NCBI RefSeq assembly: GCF_004327335.1 | Contig: NZ_QJUO01000018.1 | Span: 21,578 to 85,577 of the forward strand | Source: Stutzerimonas kirkiae | GTDB taxonomy: Bacteria; Pseudomonadota; Gammaproteobacteria; Pseudomonadales; Pseudomonadaceae | Reading direction: 5' to 3' | Length of the DNA stretch: 64,000 nt | Shown here: in pieces, positions 1 to 10,480 of the stretch | Position numbering within the stretch: position 1 is the first letter of the stretch | Layout: each line of letters starts with the position of its first letter | Made by a program: the position numbers and the translations under genes | Notes under the pieces: model-generated | Told to the model about the DNA's origin: nothing | Database searches by the model: none | What the model saw: the letters and a program-made list of their open reading frames with translations, nothing else

Positions 1-1130
1 GTTATCCGAACCGCAGGGAAGGCCAGGGCCTGTTGCCCTCGCCGGGCTGGGACCAGCGTTACGGCTGGGATGGCTATACCGATCCGATGCTGCACCCCTA
101 CGACCAGGACCCGCTCCAGGGTTGGCTCGGCACCGCCAATCAACGCACGGTCAACCGTGGCTACGGGGTGCAACTGTCCAACTCCTGGCATTACCCCGAG
201 CGCTATGAGCGTCTCGCCGAACTGGCGAGCAGGGGCGGGCATGACACCCGTAGCGTGATCGCCATGCAGTATGACCAGACCACGCTGTTCGCCGCCAAGC
301 TCAAGGCCATGTTCACCTCGGCGGGCATGCAGGAGCCGTTGCGCCAAGCCATCGGGGCGCTGCCGGCAGAGCAGCGCGGCAAGGCGCGGGAAGCGCTGTC
401 GCGTCTGCTGGCCTTCGACGGGCGCCTGGCGGCGGATTCCGCTGATGCGGCCCTGTATGGTGCTTTCCTGCATGAAAGCGCCCGGCAGATATTTCTCGAT
501 GAGCTGGGGCCGCAAGACAGCCCGTCCTGGCAGGCGTTCGTGCGCATGGCCGACCTGTCTTACTCAGCCCAGGCCGACCATCTGCTGGGGCGCGAGGACA
601 GCCCGTTCTGGGATGATCGTGGCACGCCGACCAAGGAGGACAAGCCGGCCATCCTCGCGCGCAGCCTGTCTGCCGCCGTAACCCTGCTGGAGAGCCAGCA
701 GGGCGGCGATCGCCAGGCCTGGCGCTGGGGCAGGTCGCACACTTACACCTGGGCCAGCGATGCCACGCGACTGGCGCCGCATATGCCGGTGACGCAGCGC
801 AGTCGCATCAACGCCATCAAGGGGTATCTCGAGCGCGGGCCTTACCAGGCCGGCGGCGATCACAGCACGCTGAATGTCTCGGCCTATCACTGGGGCCAGG
901 ATTTCGATACCTGGCTGATTCCCGCCATGCGCATCCTGGTCGACTTCAATCGTGACGAGCCGCTGATCGGGCTGAACAGCAGTGGCCAGTCCGCTAACCC
1001 GGCCAGCCCGCACTATGCCGATGGCATCGAAGCCTGGCGCCGGGCCCAGTACATGAGCTTCCCGTTCAAGGCCGGGAATATCGACAAGGTGTATGGCGGC
1101 AAGCGCCTGTTGCTGACCCCGGCCAGGTAG
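1..1130 (+). CDS. penicillin acylase family protein, C-terminal part (5' end outside window)
   Basis: The reading frame is open from the window edge ([17 protein letters not shown]) to a TAG at 1128-1130, leaving about 375 residues. This resembles the C-terminal half of the beta chain of Ntn-hydrolase acylases (penicillin amidase family), the group containing the Pseudomonas acyl-homoserine-lactone acylases PvdQ, QuiP and HacB. Family landmarks are the GLLPSPGWD stretch, the [14 protein letters not shown] helical region and the [15 protein letters not shown] segment near the end. These enzymes are exported to the periplasm and cleave amide bonds of N-acyl substrates. The N-terminal catalytic Ser and the signal peptide lie upstream, so activity and exact subfamily cannot be judged. 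The gene is followed by a palindromic repeat and the convergent trmO. Confidence 0.8.
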   Translation, partial: YPNRREGQGLLPSPGWDQRYGWDGYTDPMLHPYDQDPLQGWLGTANQRTVNRGYGVQLSNSWHYPERYERLAELASRGGHDTRSVIAMQYDQTTLFAAKLKAMFTSAGMQEPLRQAIGALPAEQRGKAREALSRLLAFDGRLAADSADAALYGAFLHESARQIFLDELGPQDSPSWQAFVRMADLSYSAQADHLLGREDSPFWDDRGTPTKEDKPAILARSLSAAVTLLESQQGGDRQAWRWGRSHTYTWASDATRLAPHMPVTQRSRINAIKGYLERGPYQAGGDHSTLNVSAYHWGQDFDTWLIPAMRILVDFNRDEPLIGLNSSGQSANPASPHYADGIEAWRRAQYMSFPFKAGNIDKVYGGKRLLLTPAR

Positions 1131-1145
1131 GGGCAGGCTGTCCGA

Positions 1146-1228
1146 TAAAGGCGCTGGAGGCTGGAAAGCTGGAGGAAATGCCCGGGGCACTCCCGTCTTT
1201 TCGTCCAGCCTTCAGCGCTTTTTCGATC
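1146..1228. repeat. heptamer-rich inverted repeat element (copy 1)
   Basis: The arms GCGCTGGAGGCTGGA (1151-1165) and TCCAGCCTTCAGCGC (1204-1218) are near-perfect inverted repeats between the convergent acylase and trmO genes. Similar elements lie at 50369-50434, 59690-59770 and 60620-60715. The hairpin may also act as a transcription barrier between the two genes, although there is no clear T-tract. Confidence 0.6.
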
Positions 1229-1259
1229 CGTTGCAACCCCTGGCGCAACCGCTCGGGCT

Positions 1260-1952
1260 CTACTCCCGCTCGATCTCGATGACACGGATCAGTTCCGGGC
1301 TCGGGTAGTGCCAGCGTACCGATACGTCCCAGAAGCGGGTGCCGTAGCGGCGCTCGGGCTCGGGGCGCTGGTAGGCCGGGCGCGGGTCCTGGGCCAGGCA
1401 TTGTTCCACCAGTTCTGTCAGTGGCTGGCCGAGGCGCTGGCTTTCGGCCTGGGCCTTTTGCAGGATGCCCTCAGCCCACTGTACGGTGATTCGCTGCGGT
1501 GCCTGGCTGGCGATGGCGTTGCAGGCATCGGGCAGGGCGTCGGCGTAGGGTACGTAGGGTTTGATGTCCAGCACCGGGGTGCCGTCCAGCAGGTCGATAC
1601 CGGACAGTTGCAGGCGGCCCGCTTCCACCGCGTCCAGGCGTACCACCGATTGCCCGATGCCGTTGGGGCGGTGGCTGGCACGGCTGGCGAAGACCCCGAG
1701 CATGCGGTTGCCGCCCAGTCGTGGCGGCCTTACCCGCAGGCGCGGCTGTTCTTCCAGTGCCTGGTGGAACAGGAACAGCAGCCAGACGTGGCTGACTTGC
1801 TCCAGCCCTTGCAGCGCTTGCGGCTGGTCGTAGGGCGGTAGCAGTTCAAGGGTCCCGCGCGCGGCCGGAGCGAGTTGCGGCTGGCGTGGAATGGCGAACT
1901 TCTCGCGAAAGCAGGAGCGCATGAAGCCGATGGGGGATACGGAGTAGGGCAT
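1260..1952 (-). CDS. trmO: tRNA (N6-threonylcarbamoyladenosine(37)-N6)-methyltransferase TrmO
   Basis: This 230-residue TsaA/YaeB-family protein methylates t6A37 to m6t6A in the anticodon loop of certain tRNAs, using S-adenosylmethionine. The protein opens with a VSPIGFMRSCFREKFAIPRQ strand, followed by the family signatures SHRPNGIGQS (about residues 93-102) and DIKPYVPYAD (about 129-138). Length matches the E. coli enzyme (about 235 residues). It is convergent with the acylase and divergent from the TauE/SafE gene; a heptamer repeat lies in the divergent gap. No operon partner is seen. Confidence 0.9.
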   Translation of the reverse strand: MPYSVSPIGFMRSCFREKFAIPRQPQLAPAARGTLELLPPYDQPQALQGLEQVSHVWLLFLFHQALEEQPRLRVRPPRLGGNRMLGVFASRASHRPNGIGQSVVRLDAVEAGRLQLSGIDLLDGTPVLDIKPYVPYADALPDACNAIASQAPQRITVQWAEGILQKAQAESQRLGQPLTELVEQCLAQDPRPAYQRPEPERRYGTRFWDVSVRWHYPSPELIRVIEIERE

Positions 1953-1986
1953 GGGTGATCCCGCTGGGATGGGGCTGGCGCGCCAT

Positions 1987-2022
1987 CTTCAAGCTTCAAG
2001 CTGCGGGCTTCAAGCTGTAGCA
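1987..2022. repeat. short tandem heptamer repeat (CTTCAAG type)
   Basis: Repeated GCTTCAA/CTTCAAG units occur in the divergent gap between trmO and the TauE/SafE gene. The same 7-bp unit, in variant forms, recurs at 8284-8320 and 12850-12920. Confidence 0.55.
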
Positions 2023-2047
2023 TGCGGTCTTTTTCCCGAGGCCTGCC

Positions 2048-2800
2048 ATGATCGTCGATTTTGCAATCAATCTGTTGCTGGGGCTGGCTCTGGGAACACT
2101 GGGGGGGCTGTTCGGGATCGGTGGGGGGCTGATAGCGATCCCGGTGCTCGGCGTGTTGTTCGGCCTGGACCAGCAACTGGCGCAGGGTACGGCGCTGGTG
2201 ATGGTGGTGCCCAATGTACTGCTGGCCGTCTGGCGTTATCACCAGCGTAATCGTATCGACTGGCGGCATGCGGCGGCGCTGGCGGTCACCAGCTTCTGCT
2301 TCGCGATCATCGGTGCCCGCTATGCGCTCTCGCTCGACGCCGGGCGGATGCGCTGGGCGTTCATCGTCTTCCTGTTGCTGTTGGCGTTGTATAGCGTCGT
2401 GCGGGTCTGGTTGCGCAGCGCACCGGGAAGCTCCGGGTTGAAATATGGCTGGCCCTGGTTGAGCCTGCTGGGCGCCTGGGCCGGTGCCCTGGGCGGGCTG
2501 TTCGGGGTCGGCGGCGCGGTGTTGGCGACTCCGGTGCTGACCAGCCTGTTCGGCGCCAGCCAGGTGGTCGCCCAGGGGTTATCCCTGGCATTGGCGGTAC
2601 CCAGTACCAGTGTCACGCTGGTCGCCTATGGCCTGCATGACCAGGTCGACTGGCTGCTGGGGTTGCCGCTGGCGCTGGGCGGCCTGCTGAGCGTCAGTCT
2701 CGGTGTGCGGCTGGCGCACGCGTTGCCGGAGCCTCTGCTGAGAATGCTGTTCAGCGGCTTTCTGGTCGCGAGTGCGGCGTTGCTGGCGCTGGAGACCTGA
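2048..2800 (+). CDS. TauE/SafE family membrane transporter (sulfite exporter family)
   Basis: The protein has 250 residues and is almost entirely hydrophobic, with about 8 membrane segments. Two homologous halves each carry the family glycine motif: GGLFGIGGGLIAIPVL near residue 20 and GGLFGVGGAVLATPVL near residue 150. TauE/SafE proteins (PF01925) are inner-membrane transporters proposed to export organosulfonates, sulfite or other anions; the substrate here cannot be read from the sequence. It sits alone on the plus strand between trmO and a MATE pump, so context gives no substrate clue. Confidence 0.85.
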   Translation: MIVDFAINLLLGLALGTLGGLFGIGGGLIAIPVLGVLFGLDQQLAQGTALVMVVPNVLLAVWRYHQRNRIDWRHAAALAVTSFCFAIIGARYALSLDAGRMRWAFIVFLLLLALYSVVRVWLRSAPGSSGLKYGWPWLSLLGAWAGALGGLFGVGGAVLATPVLTSLFGASQVVAQGLSLALAVPSTSVTLVAYGLHDQVDWLLGLPLALGGLLSVSLGVRLAHALPEPLLRMLFSGFLVASAALLALET

Positions 2801-2814
2801 AAAGAGCAAGCCGT

Positions 2815-2883
2815 AGCAGGGAACCGCGAGCGCACCTGAGCGCTCGATGCCGCTATCCCTGGTGCGCACGGCTCACCCTACGG
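2815..2883. repeat. dispersed palindromic repeat (CCGCTATCCCTG type, copy 1)
   Basis: This element contains CCGCTATCCCTG and GCGCACGGC and ends in CACCCTAC. Its inverse is found at 40352-40421, with extensive matching over about 55 bases. It fills the gap between the convergent TauE/SafE and MATE genes. Confidence 0.55.
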
Positions 2884-2959
2884 CAAAGCGCCCAGGCACA
2901 TGCCGACATTTGATGCGTTAGGGCATGCCCCACGCAAAACCCTCGCCATCGGCACGAGT

Positions 2960-4363
2960 CTATGCCTGGACGGACTGTCTGCGAGCCCTGGCGGCGCTTT
3001 TGACGATGGCCCGGTGCGCGCTGTAGTGCAGGCGCAGGCTCAGCAGCAGGGCGGCGCAGCTCAGGCCTGCGATCAACCCCTGCCACAGGCCGACCGGGCC
3101 GCTGGGCGGGCCCATCCAGTCGGTCAGGCCCAGCAGGTAGCCTACCGGCAGGCCGATCAGCCAGTAGGCGAACAGGGTGAAGATCATGGTCATGCGGGTA
3201 TCCTGGTAGCCGCGCAGGGCACCGGCGGCGGTAACCTGTACCACATCCGAGAACTGGAACAGCGCGGCATAGACGAAGAGCCCGGAGGCGATGGCGATCA
3301 CCGCCGGGTCGGTGCTGTAGATACGGGCGATCGGTTCGCTGAACAGCAGCATGCCGCTGGCGGAAAAACAGGCGTAGACCAGGCTGGTGGCGATGCCCAG
3401 CCCGGCAACGAAGCGCGCATCCCGGGGCGCGCCACGCCCGAGCGACTGGCCTACGCGCACGGTGACGGCCATGCCCAGCGACAAGGGGATCATGAAGATC
3501 AGCGAGGTGAAACTGAGGGATATCTGGTGCCCGGAGATGACTGTCTCGCCCAGCCCGCCGATCAGCAGGGCGATCACCGAAAAGATGCTCACTTCGGCGA
3601 ATACCGCGATACCGATGGGCGTGCCGAGAGCCAGCAGCGGTGCGAGTTGCGACCAGCATGGCCAGTCGAAGCGGGCGAACAGGGCAGAGCCACGGTAATG
3701 CGGTGAGCGACGTATCCAGAACAACATGCCCGCCAGCATGAAGCTCATGACCAGCGCGGTGGTCCAGCCGCAGCCGACCGCACCGAGCGCCGGCATGCCC
3801 AGCTTGCCGTAGATGAAGATGTAGTTCAGCGGGATATTCAGCAGCAGGCCGAGAATACCGATCGCCATGCTCGGTCGCGAATGACCGAGGCCATCGCTGT
3901 AGCTGCGCAGTACCTGGTACAGGCCCATGGCGGGAAAGCCGCAGGCCACCGCGCGCAGGTAGCTCATGCTGGTATCGACCAGTTCGGCCTGTACGCCCAT
4001 GACGCGCAGCAGGGGCGCGGCGTTCCACATCAGCAACGTGCAGAGCAGGCCGATGCCCAGCCCCATCCACAGCGACTGGCGCACCAGCGGGCCGATCCGT
4101 TCGTGGTGGCCGGCGCCGAAGTGCTGTGCGACCTTGGCGGTGGTGGCGAGGATGATGCCGTTCATCATCAGCAGCATCGGCACCCAGATCGAATTGCCGA
4201 GGGCTACTGCCGCCAGTTCGTGGGCGTTGACGCGACCCGACATCATGGTGTCGACGAAGCCCATGGCGGTGGTCGCCAGTTGAGCGACCGTCATGGGAAT
4301 GGCAATGGCGAACAGGGCGCGTAATTCGTTACGGATGCGCTCGATTCTGGTGCCGATGGGCAT
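2960..4363 (-). CDS. MATE family multidrug efflux transporter (NorM-like)
   Basis: The protein has 467 residues with about 12 predicted membrane helices, as expected for a Na+ or H+ coupled MATE exporter of cationic drugs and dyes. The N-terminal half shows the family region MTVAQLATTAMGFVDTMMSG, and the second half repeats the fold (SEPIARIYSTDPAVIAIASG). I chose the ATG at 4363 (MPIGTRIERIRNELRALF); the open frame runs 41 codons further upstream, but that stretch lacks MATE-like sequence and lies in repeat DNA. It is a single gene on the minus strand facing away from pdxB. The drug spectrum is unknown. Confidence 0.88.
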   Translation of the reverse strand: MPIGTRIERIRNELRALFAIAIPMTVAQLATTAMGFVDTMMSGRVNAHELAAVALGNSIWVPMLLMMNGIILATTAKVAQHFGAGHHERIGPLVRQSLWMGLGIGLLCTLLMWNAAPLLRVMGVQAELVDTSMSYLRAVACGFPAMGLYQVLRSYSDGLGHSRPSMAIGILGLLLNIPLNYIFIYGKLGMPALGAVGCGWTTALVMSFMLAGMLFWIRRSPHYRGSALFARFDWPCWSQLAPLLALGTPIGIAVFAEVSIFSVIALLIGGLGETVISGHQISLSFTSLIFMIPLSLGMAVTVRVGQSLGRGAPRDARFVAGLGIATSLVYACFSASGMLLFSEPIARIYSTDPAVIAIASGLFVYAALFQFSDVVQVTAAGALRGYQDTRMTMIFTLFAYWLIGLPVGYLLGLTDWMGPPSGPVGLWQGLIAGLSCAALLLSLRLHYSAHRAIVKSAARARRQSVQA

Positions 4364-4469
4364 TTTGCTGTGTCCGGAGCGTGAAAAGCCGGGCAGTCTA
4401 CGCTGCTTTGGAGAGGGCAGAAAGTGCGCGAGTGCCGCGTTCCACGATGCCGGGCGGCAATGGCTGGCG

Positions 4470-4690
4470 AGCGCATTGGCAATCAAGTTCGCGGCAGCTC
4501 GTACTCCGCTGTCGGCGTTCTTTTGTCCATTGTGTCGCGAACCCGCCTCGCCCCGTGGCGAATACCGAGGCGACGATGGAGAGAGCCCTCAGTGCCGCGC
4601 GGATTGCGGTTTCGCGGGTCGTTTCTTTCCGGCACCGCCGATAGTGGCGGCGCGAGTACCGGGTGGCGGGAGCGGGCCGCTCGCATCCGG
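4470..4690 (+). repeat. dispersed intergenic repeat, copy A
   Basis: The 367-bp gap between the MATE gene and pdxB carries blocks that recur in order at 42540-42870: ATTGGCAATCAAG, the CTCGTAC-CCGCTGTCGG-GTTCT block, GGCGAATACCGAGGCG, a TTGCGGTTTCGC block, and CCGATAGTG followed by GGTGGCGGGA. I found no convincing coding frame in it. It probably also contains the pdxB promoter. Confidence 0.65.
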
Positions 4691-4730
4691 CCCTGGCTGC
4701 GCCTAGAATGCCTTCCTTTGCCTGGGACCG

Positions 4731-5876
4731 ATGATGCGTATTGTCGCCGATGAAAACATTCCGCTGGTCGATGAGCTGTTCGCCTCTTTCGCCAGCATCG
4801 AACGCCGGCCCGGGCGGGCCATCGACAGGGCCGTGCTGGCGGATTGCGATGCGCTGCTGGTGCGTTCCGTGACCACGGTCGACCGTGCCCTGCTGGAAGG
4901 CAGCCGGGTGCGTTTCGTCGGCACCTGCACCATCGGTACCGATCACCTCGACCTGGATTTCTTCCGCGAAGCCGGCATCCAGTGGGCCAGTGCGCCTGGC
5001 TGCAATGCGCGTGGCGTGGTGGACTATGTGCTGGGCAGCCTGTTGGCGCTGGCCGAGTGGCAGGGGGTGGCGCTGGCGCAGCGCTGTTATGGCGTGGTCG
5101 GCGCCGGGCAGGTGGGCGGACGCTTGCTGAAGGTCCTGCGGCAGCTCGGTTGGCAGGTGCTGGCCTGCGATCCGCTGCGCGCCGCCGATGAAGGTGGGGA
5201 TTTCGTGTCCCTGGATGAAATTCTCCAGCGCTGCGATGTGATCAGCCTGCATACGCCGCTGACACGCGAGGGGCAGGAGGCGACGCGCCACCTGTTCGAT
5301 GAACGGCGCCTGCAGCGCCTGTTGCCGGGTGCCTGGCTGATCAATGCCAGCCGTGGCGCGGTGGTGGATAACCAGGCGCTGCTGCGGATATTGCAACAGC
5401 GAGCGGATCTCCAGGTGGTGCTTGATGTGTGGGAGGGCGAGCCGCTGGTGGATGTCGAGCTGGCGCGGCGATGCCGGATCGCGACGCCGCATATCGCTGG
5501 CTACAGCCTGGACGGCAAGCTGCGTGGCACCTGGCAGGTCTACCAGGCATTCTGCGCGGCAATGGGCATCGCGTCGCGGGCGGAGCTGGAGGTCCTGGTG
5601 CCGCCCGCGCAACTGCAGTCGCTGCTTTTCGATGCGGCGTCTTCTCCGGATGAGGCCATGGCGACCCTGTGCCGTGCGGTCTATGACCCGCGCCGCGACG
5701 ATGCCGATTTCCGCCGCAGCCTGCTGGGTGATGAGGCGCAGCGGCGGCTGGCTTTCGACCGCTTGCGCAAGAACTATCCGCCGCGTCGCGAGATCGAAGG
5801 GCTGGGCGTCGGCATTCGCGGCGAGAGTGCGGCGCTGCAACGGCTGGTGCGGGCGCTGGGCGCGCGGCTGGTCTGA
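4731..5876 (+). CDS. pdxB: erythronate-4-phosphate dehydrogenase
   Basis: This 381-residue D-2-hydroxyacid dehydrogenase oxidises 4-phospho-D-erythronate in de novo pyridoxal 5'-phosphate synthesis. The start [16 protein letters not shown] is characteristic of PdxB. The Rossmann NAD-binding motif is [13 protein letters not shown] (about residues 121-133), the catalytic Arg lies in [10 protein letters not shown], and the His in [15 protein letters not shown]-terminal PdxB dimerisation domain follows (about residues 285-380). ATG at 4731 and at 4734 are adjacent; the second gives the canonical start. It is monocistronic as far as can be seen, with dnaX 76 bases downstream. Confidence 0.95.
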   Translation: MMRIVADENIPLVDELFASFASIERRPGRAIDRAVLADCDALLVRSVTTVDRALLEGSRVRFVGTCTIGTDHLDLDFFREAGIQWASAPGCNARGVVDYVLGSLLALAEWQGVALAQRCYGVVGAGQVGGRLLKVLRQLGWQVLACDPLRAADEGGDFVSLDEILQRCDVISLHTPLTREGQEATRHLFDERRLQRLLPGAWLINASRGAVVDNQALLRILQQRADLQVVLDVWEGEPLVDVELARRCRIATPHIAGYSLDGKLRGTWQVYQAFCAAMGIASRAELEVLVPPAQLQSLLFDAASSPDEAMATLCRAVYDPRRDDADFRRSLLGDEAQRRLAFDRLRKNYPPRREIEGLGVGIRGESAALQRLVRALGARLV

Positions 5877-5952
5877 TTGCGCCGCGCTGGATGCAATTTG
5901 TGGCCTGCTCCGCTAGCATTGGCCGTCTTTCGCTTTAACCCGTGATGGTGCT

Positions 5953-7923
<1,971 letters not shown>

Positions 7924-7955
7924 GTATCGAACCAACCCGATTAGGAGATCCTCCC

Positions 7956-8282
7956 ATGATGAAAGGTGGCATGGCCGGCCTGATGAAGCAGGCACAGCAG
8001 ATGCAGGAAAAGATGCAGAAGATGCAGGAGGAGTTGGCCAATGCCGAGGTAACCGGGCAGTCCGGCGCTGGCCTGGTCAGCGTGGTGATGAACGGCCGCC
8101 ATGATGTCAAGCGTGTCAGCCTGGATGACAGCCTGATGCACGAAGAGAAGGACATTCTCGAAGACTTGATCGCCGCCGCCGTCAACGACGCGGTGCGCAA
8201 GATCGAACAGAACAGCCAGGAAAAGATGTCCGGCATGACCGCCGGCATGCAATTGCCGCCCGGCTTCAAGATGCCATTCTGA
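7956..8282 (+). CDS. YbaB/EbfC family nucleoid-associated protein
   Basis: This 108-residue DNA-binding protein begins [20 protein letters not shown] and has the typical Met/Gln-rich coiled-coil N-terminus, then the [17 protein letters not shown] core and a Met/Pro-rich tail ending PPGFKMPF. Family members form dimers shaped like tweezers and bind DNA; the gene sits between dnaX and recR in many bacteria, as here. It lies 32 bases downstream of dnaX with a strong AGGAG (7941-7945) before the ATG. It is probably co-transcribed with dnaX. The exact role is unresolved in the family. Confidence 0.95.
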   Translation: MMKGGMAGLMKQAQQMQEKMQKMQEELANAEVTGQSGAGLVSVVMNGRHDVKRVSLDDSLMHEEKDILEDLIAAAVNDAVRKIEQNSQEKMSGMTAGMQLPPGFKMPF

Positions 8283-8283
8283 T

Positions 8284-8320
8284 TGGCTTCAGGCTTCAGG
8301 CTTCAGGCTTCAGGCTGAAG
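8284..8320. repeat. tandem heptamer repeat GGCTTCA
   Basis: Four consecutive GGCTTCA units begin right after the ybaB stop codon, followed by the inverted GGCTGAAGC. The repeat lies in the ybaB-recR gap and could form a small hairpin that tunes readthrough to recR. Confidence 0.7.
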
Positions 8321-8381
8321 CGTGCGATGGTCACTTGCTTGCGGCCAGAGGCCGTAAGCGGGTGCGGTTACCGAGAGATCT

Positions 8382-8984
8382 ATGAGTTTCAGTCCCCTGA
8401 TTCGGCAGCTTGTCGAGGCTTTGCGCGGTTTGCCCGGTGTCGGGCAGAAGACCGCCCAGCGCATGGCCCTGCATCTGCTCGAGCGTGATCGCAGTGGCGG
8501 GCTGCGCCTGTCCGAGGCGCTGTCGCGGGCCATGCAGCATGTCGGTTATTGCCAGCAGTGCCGGACCCTGAGCGAGGACCCGGTGTGCGCCCTGTGTGCC
8601 GACCCACGGCGCGATGATCAGTTGCTGTGCGTGGTGCAGAGCCCGGTGGATGTATTCGCCGTGGAGCAGACAGGTTTCCGCGGGCGTTATTTCGTGCTCA
8701 AGGGGCACCTGTCGCCGCTGGACGGGCTTGGCCCCGAGGCGATCGGTATTCCTGAACTGCTGGCGCGGATAGGCGAAGGTGGCTTTGCCGAAGTGATCCT
8801 GGCCACCAACCCGACGGTGGAAGGCGAGGCGACCGCCCACTACATCGCACAGACACTGGCCGATCGCGATATCGTCATCAGCCGTATCGCCCATGGTGTG
8901 CCACTGGGCGGGGAGCTGGAGCTGGTCGATGGGGGAACGCTGGCGCACGCGCTGGCGGGGCGCAAGCCGATCAGCCTGCGTTGA
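8382..8984 (+). CDS. recR: recombination mediator protein RecR
   Basis: The 200-residue RecR acts with RecF and RecO to load RecA on gapped DNA. The order of parts is canonical: an N-terminal helix-hairpin-helix ([20 protein letters not shown]), a C4 zinc finger (CQQC at about 55-58 with CALC at about 67-70), a Toprim domain ([15 protein letters not shown] to [12 protein letters not shown]) and a C-terminal [17 protein letters not shown]alker-B-like region. Length equals the usual 198-200 residues. It is the last gene of the dnaX group, with 97 bases of repeat-containing DNA before it. Confidence 0.97.
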   Translation: MSFSPLIRQLVEALRGLPGVGQKTAQRMALHLLERDRSGGLRLSEALSRAMQHVGYCQQCRTLSEDPVCALCADPRRDDQLLCVVQSPVDVFAVEQTGFRGRYFVLKGHLSPLDGLGPEAIGIPELLARIGEGGFAEVILATNPTVEGEATAHYIAQTLADRDIVISRIAHGVPLGGELELVDGGTLAHALAGRKPISLR

Positions 8985-9017
8985 TGCATGACCCGCGATG
9001 ACCCGCGGATGGCAGAA

Positions 9018-9046
9018 CTTCGCGGGCAAGCCCGCCTCCGCGGCGC
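9018..9046. repeat. REP palindrome (GCGGGCAAGCCCGC)
   Basis: The core TTCGCGGGCAAGCCCGC is a Pseudomonas-style REP sequence lying between the convergent recR and apt genes. Related copies, in inverse orientation, lie at 43061-43099 and 47522-47560. Confidence 0.7.
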
Positions 9047-9083
9047 GACAGGCGGCGAGGGCGTGGTTCCTGCGTTTTCCCTG

Positions 9084-9632
9084 TCAGCGCTCGTTGAGGG
9101 CGAAGGCGGTGAGGGTATAGGCGGCGATCCCGGCTTCCTGCAGTTTCCGCGAGCCGCCCAGCTCCGGCAGGTCGATCACCGCCGCTACCTCATGCACCCT
9201 GGCATTCATACGTCGCACCAGTTGCGCGGCGGCCAGCAGCGTGCCGCCGGTAGCGATCAGGTCATCGACCAGCAGTACCGAATCGCCTTCGCACAGGCTG
9301 TCGGCGTGCACCTCGAGGAAGGCTTCGCCATATTCGGTGCTGTAGCCCTGGCTGAGTACCTGCGCGGGCAATTTGCCCTGTTTGCGAAACAGCACCAGCG
9401 GCTTGTTCAGCTCGTAGGCGAGGATGGAGCCGATGATGAAGCCCCGGGCATCCAGTGCGCCGATATGGCTGAACTCGGTTTCCACATAGCGCTGGATCAG
9501 GCTGTCGGCGACCATGCGCATCGCGCGCGGCGACTGGAACAGCGGGGTGATATCACGAAACACCACGCCGGGTTTCGGGAAGTCCGGCACGGGGCGCACC
9601 AGTTTCTTGATGCTGAACTCATCGAAGATCAT
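9084..9632 (-). CDS. apt: adenine phosphoribosyltransferase
   Basis: This 182-residue enzyme converts adenine and PRPP to AMP (purine salvage). The flavin-like PRPP-binding signature [13 protein letters not shown] lies at about residues 120-132, preceded by [15 protein letters not shown] and FRKQGKLP. Size and motif spacing match bacterial Apt. It is on the minus strand, 15 bases downstream of anr, an arrangement also seen in P. aeruginosa; transcription from anr could continue into apt. A REP element separates it from recR. Confidence 0.96.
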   Translation of the reverse strand: MIFDEFSIKKLVRPVPDFPKPGVVFRDITPLFQSPRAMRMVADSLIQRYVETEFSHIGALDARGFIIGSILAYELNKPLVLFRKQGKLPAQVLSQGYSTEYGEAFLEVHADSLCEGDSVLLVDDLIATGGTLLAAAQLVRRMNARVHEVAAVIDLPELGGSRKLQEAGIAAYTLTAFALNER

Positions 9633-9647
9633 TCGCCGCCTCCCCGC

Positions 9648-10382
9648 TCAGCTTTCCAGTGTGCCGCCAGCCAGGGCGCAGAGACTGATCGAATCGATGA
9701 TGCGCACTTCCTTGCCTTCCGCTTCGATCAGGCCGTTCTGCTGGAAGCGGGTGAATACCCGGGAAACGGTTTCCACCGCCAGGCCCAGGTAGTTGCCGAT
9801 TTCGTTGCGTGACATCGGCAGGCGGAACTGGTTGGCCGAGAACCCGCGGGCGCTGAAGCGTGCCGACAGGTTGATCAGGAAGGTGGCGATGCGCTCGTCG
9901 GCGGTTTTCTTCGACAACAGCAGCATCATCTGCTGATCGTCACGTATTTCCCGACTCATGATGCGCATCAGTTGGCGACGCAACTGCGGCAGTGAAATGC
10001 TCAGTTCATCCAGGCGCTCGAAGGGGATCTCGCAGACGGACGTGGTCTCCAGAGCCTGTGCGGAAACCGGGTAGCTTTCCGTGTCCATGCCGGACAGGCC
10101 GACCAGTTCGCTGGGCAGGTGGAAGCCGGTGATCTGTTCCTCGCCACTGTCGGTGACGCTGAAGGTCCGCAACGCACCGGAACGCACCGCGAATACGGAG
10201 TTGAACGTCTCGCCCTGGCGGAACAGCGTTTCGCCCTTTTTCAAGGGGCGGCCACGCTTGACGATCTCATCCAGAGCATCCATGTCCTGCATGTTCAGTG
10301 ACAATGGCAGGCACAGGGCAGAAAGGCTGCAATCCTTGCAGTGAGCTTGTCGCTGCGTACGGATCTTGATGGATTCGGACAT
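9648..10382 (-). CDS. anr: oxygen-sensing transcriptional regulator Anr (FNR family)
   Basis: This 244-residue Crp/Fnr regulator senses anaerobiosis through a 4Fe-4S cluster and activates genes with TTGAT-N4-ATCAA boxes. The four cluster ligands are present: C15, C18 and C24 in [11 protein letters not shown] and C117 in [11 protein letters not shown] cyclic-nucleotide-fold domain is followed by the dimerisation helix and a C-terminal helix-turn-helix ([20 protein letters not shown]) with the E-SR recognition residues of FNR. Likely targets in this window are hemN and the 34.8-37.8 kb ccoNOP operon, each with an upstream Anr box. A small AACCTT/AAGGTT inverted repeat lies just before the start. 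Confidence 0.97.
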   Translation of the reverse strand: MSESIKIRTQRQAHCKDCSLSALCLPLSLNMQDMDALDEIVKRGRPLKKGETLFRQGETFNSVFAVRSGALRTFSVTDSGEEQITGFHLPSELVGLSGMDTESYPVSAQALETTSVCEIPFERLDELSISLPQLRRQLMRIMSREIRDDQQMMLLLSKKTADERIATFLINLSARFSARGFSANQFRLPMSRNEIGNYLGLAVETVSRVFTRFQQNGLIEAEGKEVRIIDSISLCALAGGTLES

Positions 10383-10480
10383 TCGGGGTTCCTGAAAAAC
10401 CTTACTGGCCGTGCAAGGTTACCCCACCCTGGTGCATGTCGCCAATCGTCTATGGAACCAAAATGCCGGCGCGGAGTCTT

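Noticed and set aside
10383..10480. A small gene between hemN and anr (one exists here in P. aeruginosa)
   Set aside because: Only 98 bases remain, with no suitable frame; the region looks like the anr leader.
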